From: a virus | Reading direction: 5' to 3' (one strand) | Virus record (IMG/VR): IMGVR_UViG_3300000115_000224 | Span: 1 to 22,447 of that record | DNA length: 22,447 bases | Part shown: positions 20,895 to 22,447 of the stretch, piece after piece | Layout of the letters: each line of letters begins with the position of its first letter | Numbering within the stretch: the first letter of the stretch is position 1 | Made by a program: the position numbers and the translations under genes | The notes under the pieces: generated by a model | The model's database searches: none | The model's input: the letters and a program-made list of their open reading frames with translations, nothing else | What the model was told of the DNA's origin: nothing

Positions 20895-22052
20895 CTATCT
20901 CTTAGAACCAAGGCCCGAAGATCCGCCATACATTTGCTGATATGAATCAAGACCCATAGCAGTTCCGACCGTGCTGCCAAGAACATTCTGTTCTGGCGCT
21001 ACACCCAAGGTTAAGGAGGAAGCAGGGGTGCCTCTGGTTGCCGTGGCAAAAATGTTTGCCAAAGACTCAAACCGTGTAAACGGTTCGTACATTTCTTCAA
21101 TCCCCGACTGACGTTGTACGTCGTACTCAGACTGCCTCTGCGTTTGTTCAATGCCACCTAAATCCATTAGGCTCTTTACGTCTCGGCCTCCAAGAAGTTG
21201 TGCAAACTGACCCAATCCAGCTTGTGCAGTACCCAGACCTTGGAAAACTTGAGCACCAGACTGACCACGGGCCAGTTGGTTTTCAAACGCATTCTGCGAT
21301 CCTTTTAAAGCGTCGGTGTACGCTGCAGAACGCAACTGTGCCCCTGTTCTAGCAGCACGGTCATCGGCTGCGCGTTGAATTTCTTGTTCCGCTACAACAG
21401 CGCGAGATCCGCCAAACGCCCCCTGACCTACAGCTTGCCCTGCTGATCTACCACGTTCAATATTAGCTTGCCGTTGAATGTCCTGTTGTGTGACATCAAT
21501 TACATCTTCAACAAACGGATCATAAAACTCTCGATAGGACGTGGGATCATAAGCCAGAGCTTGCCCCGTCACAGGATCAAACCCAGTACTTAGAGCCGAG
21601 ACCCCTTTTTCATACGTCTGCTTACTCTCTTCAAGCATCGGTGCATACGCACCAATTCCCTCTGTACCTAGTTTTATACCCGCAAGTTGCGTGTCTGTAA
21701 GAGGTATAACATCAGGAGCCGGAATGCCGCCAACAACGTCCTGAACAGGCTCTCCACGAGCGTCAAGAATTAAATTACCTTCGGCGTCACGACGGTAAAT
21801 AGGGTTCCCCGCCTCATCTTCTCGTGGAGTTCCATACAACGGAGCCATAGAACCTATGCCTGCGGCATAAGACTCCATTACAGGAACCTGTTCTCCTGTC
21901 TCAGAATCCGTTTCGAACAGAAGATTACCTTCTGCGTCCACCGATTGACGCTCTTCTGTGCGGTACAGATTAGCTAAGAGATCTTTTATAAACTTCTCTT
22001 GATACTCAGGGAGAAGCTGCAACTGTTGTTGCGTGACGACTGACTCCGCCAT
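20895..22052 (-). CDS. Virion-associated protein of marine podovirus type (385 aa)
   Basis: The protein contains YDPFVEDVIDVTQQDIQRQA, then NIERGRSAGQAVGQGAFGGS and RAVVAEQEIQRAADD. The VxQQDIxRQ...GAFGGSR pattern is one I associate with structural proteins of marine short-tailed phages, function unproven. A region around residues 40-115 contains DAEGNLLFETD and DAEGNLILDARGEP, a repeated DAEGNLxxD unit. Helical, alanine/glutamine-rich sequence dominates the C-terminal half. GGAGG six bases before the ATG supports the start, which overlaps the upstream stop as TAATG. Confidence 0.7.
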   Translation of the reverse strand: MAESVVTQQQLQLLPEYQEKFIKDLLANLYRTEERQSVDAEGNLLFETDSETGEQVPVMESYAAGIGSMAPLYGTPREDEAGNPIYRRDAEGNLILDARGEPVQDVVGGIPAPDVIPLTDTQLAGIKLGTEGIGAYAPMLEESKQTYEKGVSALSTGFDPVTGQALAYDPTSYREFYDPFVEDVIDVTQQDIQRQANIERGRSAGQAVGQGAFGGSRAVVAEQEIQRAADDRAARTGAQLRSAAYTDALKGSQNAFENQLARGQSGAQVFQGLGTAQAGLGQFAQLLGGRDVKSLMDLGGIEQTQRQSEYDVQRQSGIEEMYEPFTRFESLANIFATATRGTPASSLTLGVAPEQNVLGSTVGTAMGLDSYQQMYGGSSGLGSKR

Positions 22053-22447
22053 TAAGCCCTCCTTTCAAACCTGTTCATCATCTTGTACATCTCAGCAGCC
22101 CCTTTTGATCGATTGCCGCCTCCTGCACCCTTGACTGCATCCGCCGTCATGACGAACTCACCGTCTGAAAGCCGAGCCTCTTGAACCCTGCCGCCGTTTT
22201 GATAAATCGCTGCGGGTATACTGTCGCTCTTGCCCGTTCCTGGTCCTTTAACAAAACCACCTTGCATCATTGTTGCAATACCACGGCGGCGATAGTCAGG
22301 AGCAGCCGTACCTTGATAATCAGGAACCCGCTCACCCGTCCTCGCCATTCGACGTTGTTCCGGTGTCAAAGGAGTTGGTTTCGGTTCTCCTGCTTGAATT
22401 AATCCCGCAAGAAGTAAGTTGTCGCTTATTCCACCAAACAACCCTTG
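22052..22447 (-). CDS. Virion-associated protein, 5'-truncated by the window edge
   Basis: The frame is open to the right edge. The only candidate start in view is a TTG at 22441, so the true start is probably outside. The visible 131 residues include LTPEQRRMARTGERVPDYQG and then a C-terminal domain with GFVKGPGTGKSDSIPAAIYQ, RLSDGEFVMTADAV and AAEMYKMMNRFERRA. The GxGxxKSDSIPAxxxxGEFVMxAD pattern recurs in marine phage structural regions. The GPGTGKSD stretch resembles a P-loop but lacks the required spacing. It is the first visible gene of the leftward structural operon. Confidence 0.65.
   Translation of the reverse strand, partial: QGLFGGISDNLLLAGLIQAGEPKPTPLTPEQRRMARTGERVPDYQGTAAPDYRRRGIATMMQGGFVKGPGTGKSDSIPAAIYQNGGRVQEARLSDGEFVMTADAVKGAGGGNRSKGAAEMYKMMNRFERRA

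Noticed and set aside
22200-22270. GPGTGKSD in the rightmost protein as a Walker A ATP-binding loop
   Set aside because: The spacing GxxxxGK(S/T) is not met and no Walker B follows; the motif belongs to a conserved structural-protein domain.

Overview
The window looks like part of a tailed double-stranded DNA bacteriophage genome, most probably marine. It is densely packed, with one- to eight-base start/stop overlaps and purine-rich ribosome binding sites. It carries a small terminase subunit, a family A DNA polymerase with a replication module, many small early-type genes, and a run of large virion-associated proteins resembling internal or ejection proteins of short-tailed marine phages. 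No host housekeeping gene, rRNA, tRNA, IS element, integrase or CRISPR array is visible. Portal, capsid, tail and large terminase genes are also absent, so the window is a fragment. Genes are open at both edges.

Layout. (1) 2-785, plus strand: one 5'-truncated and two small genes of unknown function, ending at a hairpin terminator. (2) 961-1864, minus strand: a small terminase subunit followed by an overlapping VRR-NUC nuclease, running convergently toward block 1. (3) 1865-2256: a 392-base control region with no gene. It holds a cluster of TGAGGAC motifs, a poly-A/hairpin element and a strong sigma70-type promoter with a palindrome over its -10. (4) 2257-5457, plus strand: twelve small genes ending at a rho-independent terminator. 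(5) 5471-8148, minus strand: a SNF2-type helicase and four small genes, three of them helix-turn-helix or coiled-coil. (6) 8222-15337, plus strand: the replication module. It encodes a coiled-coil protein, a small protein, a putative ssDNA-binding protein, a strong intra-operon terminator, an archaeo-eukaryotic (AEP) primase, an AlpA-like DNA-binding protein, a UvrD-like helicase, a small protein, a family A polymerase and a small protein. (7) 15312-22447, minus strand: four virion-associated proteins including a 1469-residue probable ejection protein. Its end overlaps the end of block 6 tail to tail.

How it works together (inference). The promoter near 2200-2228 would drive early host-takeover functions. 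The divergent 8149-8221 spacer would drive the SNF2 operon leftward and the replication operon rightward. The replication operon encodes primer synthesis (AEP primase), unwinding (SF1 helicase), synthesis (PolA with intact 3'-5' exonuclease) and ssDNA handling, with no DnaB- or T7 gp4-type helicase in view. The leftward structural block would be expressed late.

The most interesting signals are SSB-type DIPF tails on both the ssDNA-binding protein and the adjacent primase, a Leu at the polymerase position equivalent to E. coli Phe762, FDDLIP motifs repeated at both ends of the giant virion protein, the TGAGGAC cluster, a GC-rich in-frame duplicated element at 943-1005 with dispersed copies, and a small terminase paired with a VRR-NUC nuclease instead of a large subunit.
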